Below are positions 53,913 to 54,716 of a stretch of DNA of 54,716 bases, piece by piece (position 1 is the stretch's first letter; the number at the start of each line of letters is the position of its first letter). The translations under genes and the position numbers were made by a program. The stretch lies in the NCBI GenBank assembly GCA_003225295.1, contig QHYZ01000075.1:1-54716 (forward strand). The letters run 5' to 3'. The notes under the pieces are model-generated. The model worked only from the letters and a program-made list of their open reading frames with translations. It searched no databases and was not told the origin of the DNA. Source of the stretch: Acidobacteriota bacterium (GTDB lineage: Bacteria; Acidobacteriota; Terriglobia; Acidiferrales; UBA7541).

Positions 53913-54134
53913 TCAGCGGGAAAACTCCTGTGCGGCCATCTGCGAGCGGGTCCGCGGATCGAGCCAATCGCGCCAGGCATCACCGAGCAGATTGAATGAA
54001 AGCACGGCCGTCATGACCGCTAAGGCTGGAAACACGACCATGTGTGGGGCGTCAAAGAGGTGGCCCCGCGCATCATTGAGCATTGCCCCCCAGCTAGGAA
54101 CGGGCGCGAGCACGCCGAGGCCAAGGACGCTGAG
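53913..54134 (-). pseudogene. C-terminal fragment of a DppC/OppC-type ABC permease
   Basis: Reading leftward, [23 protein letters not shown] is the conserved EAA-loop-to-helix block of dipeptide/oligopeptide permeases, followed by the last membrane helix ([18 protein letters not shown]) and a D-P-R-T-R end. The N-terminal two thirds are missing: upstream bases encode the tail of a different transporter. The fragment has been joined to that gene by deletion. Confidence 0.8.
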
Positions 54135-54183
54135 CCTGCCTCGCGCGTCGACCGGGCAGCGGCTTTGCTTTACGAAGACTTTC

Positions 54184-54716
54184 CTAGGCATCGGCCGGCG
54201 CCGGTTGCTTCCGCCTGTGCCAGTAACCCAATGTCGCGAACAGAAGGACCGCAGGCACGCCGGTCAGTCCGCAAACGATAAAGAAAATGCCGTAGGCGTG
54301 AATGAGGCCGTGCGTGGCGCTCAGGCTTTCGACGGCAGCACCGGAAAATCCCTTCAAGATCTTTCCCAGCCAGGCATAGGTTGAACTCAAGAGCGCATAC
54401 TGCGTGGCAGTGTATCCCAAATTGGTGAGGCTCGACATGTACGCGATAAGTGCAACGCCGGCAAAGCTGATACCGAAGTTGTCACCTGCCATGACGAGGG
54501 CGAAGAGAGGAATGCCCGCGCCCACGAACGCGAGAGTGGCATACGCGGCAACCGCGACTGAGTGCAAAATGCCCCCGATGACGAGCGCGCGCATGTGGCC
54601 AAGCTTCAGCGAGCAGAATCCGCCCGCGGCGATGCCTGCAAACGTAGCGATGAGTCCGATTGAGCCGCGCACCGCTCCGACTGTTTCCTTCGAAAGACCG
54701 ATGTCATGGTAGTAGG
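54184..54716 (-). CDS. AmpG-like MFS permease, C-terminal part (gene continues past window end)
   Basis: The frame enters from the right edge ([13 protein letters not shown]) and ends at 54184. It contains five or so membrane helices: [26 protein letters not shown], and [18 protein letters not shown], the last a hallmark of the AmpG/PAT group. AmpG imports anhydro-muropeptides for cell-wall recycling. The stop lies about 50 bases from the DppC homology, and a rearrangement junction lies between them. Confidence 0.82.
   Translation of the reverse strand, partial: YYHDIGLSKETVGAVRGSIGLIATFAGIAAGGFCSLKLGHMRALVIGGILHSVAVAAYATLAFVGAGIPLFALVMAGDNFGISFAGVALIAYMSSLTNLGYTATQYALLSSTYAWLGKILKGFSGAAVESLSATHGLIHAYGIFFIVCGLTGVPAVLLFATLGYWHRRKQPAPADA

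Overview
The window most resembles a soil Acidobacteriota chromosome (Terriglobia-like). This rests on two very large Oar-type TonB receptors with an N-terminal carboxypeptidase-regulatory domain, a decayed FtsX/MacB-type permease with the N-terminus usual in that phylum, many exported amidohydrolases, and moderately high GC. No rRNA, tRNA or CRISPR array was seen. The taxonomic call is inference from gene content.

Left part (1-18 kb). A frameshifted IS110 transposase and a heavily deleted permease pseudogene lead to the first copy of an intergenic repeat. A leftward operon follows (9580 down to 3476): an outer-membrane DUF3373-type barrel, a small cytochrome c, and a three-subunit PsrABC-type molybdoenzyme complex (Tat-exported catalytic subunit, four-cluster ferredoxin, NrfD membrane anchor). 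An ArsR-type regulator and a carboxymuconolactone-decarboxylase-fold protein lie just downstream. Divergent to it is an ECF sigma factor that carries its own zinc-finger anti-sigma-like tail. Next comes a rightward OsmC - TolC - membrane fusion protein - RND pump - DUF2892 operon. Together this looks like a sulfur-compound (or similar) respiration module beside an envelope-stress/efflux module. A frameshifted receiver-like gene and the second repeat copy close the region.

Middle part (18-45 kb). This is the most unusual section: up to three leftward transcription units hold FOUR paralogues of a Tat-signal FAD oxidoreductase of the spermidine-dehydrogenase (SpdH) type. With them are an exported agmatinase-like ureohydrolase, two intact exported amidohydrolases, a class III aminotransferase, a SnoaL-like protein and a large TonB receptor. 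Three of the leftward units and the second TonB receptor are preceded by TTGACA-N17-TAxxxT elements. To the right are a gamma-glutamyltransferase relic, a lipoprotein polysaccharide deacetylase, the second TonB receptor, and a MerR-XRE-cupin triple-domain regulator, whose XRE+cupin part has the architecture of PuuR-like polyamine regulators. My working reading is an outer-membrane uptake plus periplasmic oxidation system for polyamines or related amines. Substrates are not proven by the sequence.

Right part (45-54.7 kb). An amidohydrolase relic is followed by an exported GH78-like rhamnosidase, SDR and IS630 relics, and a divergent pair of an exported enolase-superfamily enzyme and an exported RraA-family protein. 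A Gfo/Idh/MocA relic, the third repeat copy, a virginiamycin B lyase-like propeller, a tiny zinc-finger protein, a SAM hydrolase (DUF62), a DppC fragment and the 3' part of an AmpG-like permease running off the window end complete it. About ten genes in the window are visibly decayed, and they cluster at the edges of the intact modules and beside the three repeat copies.
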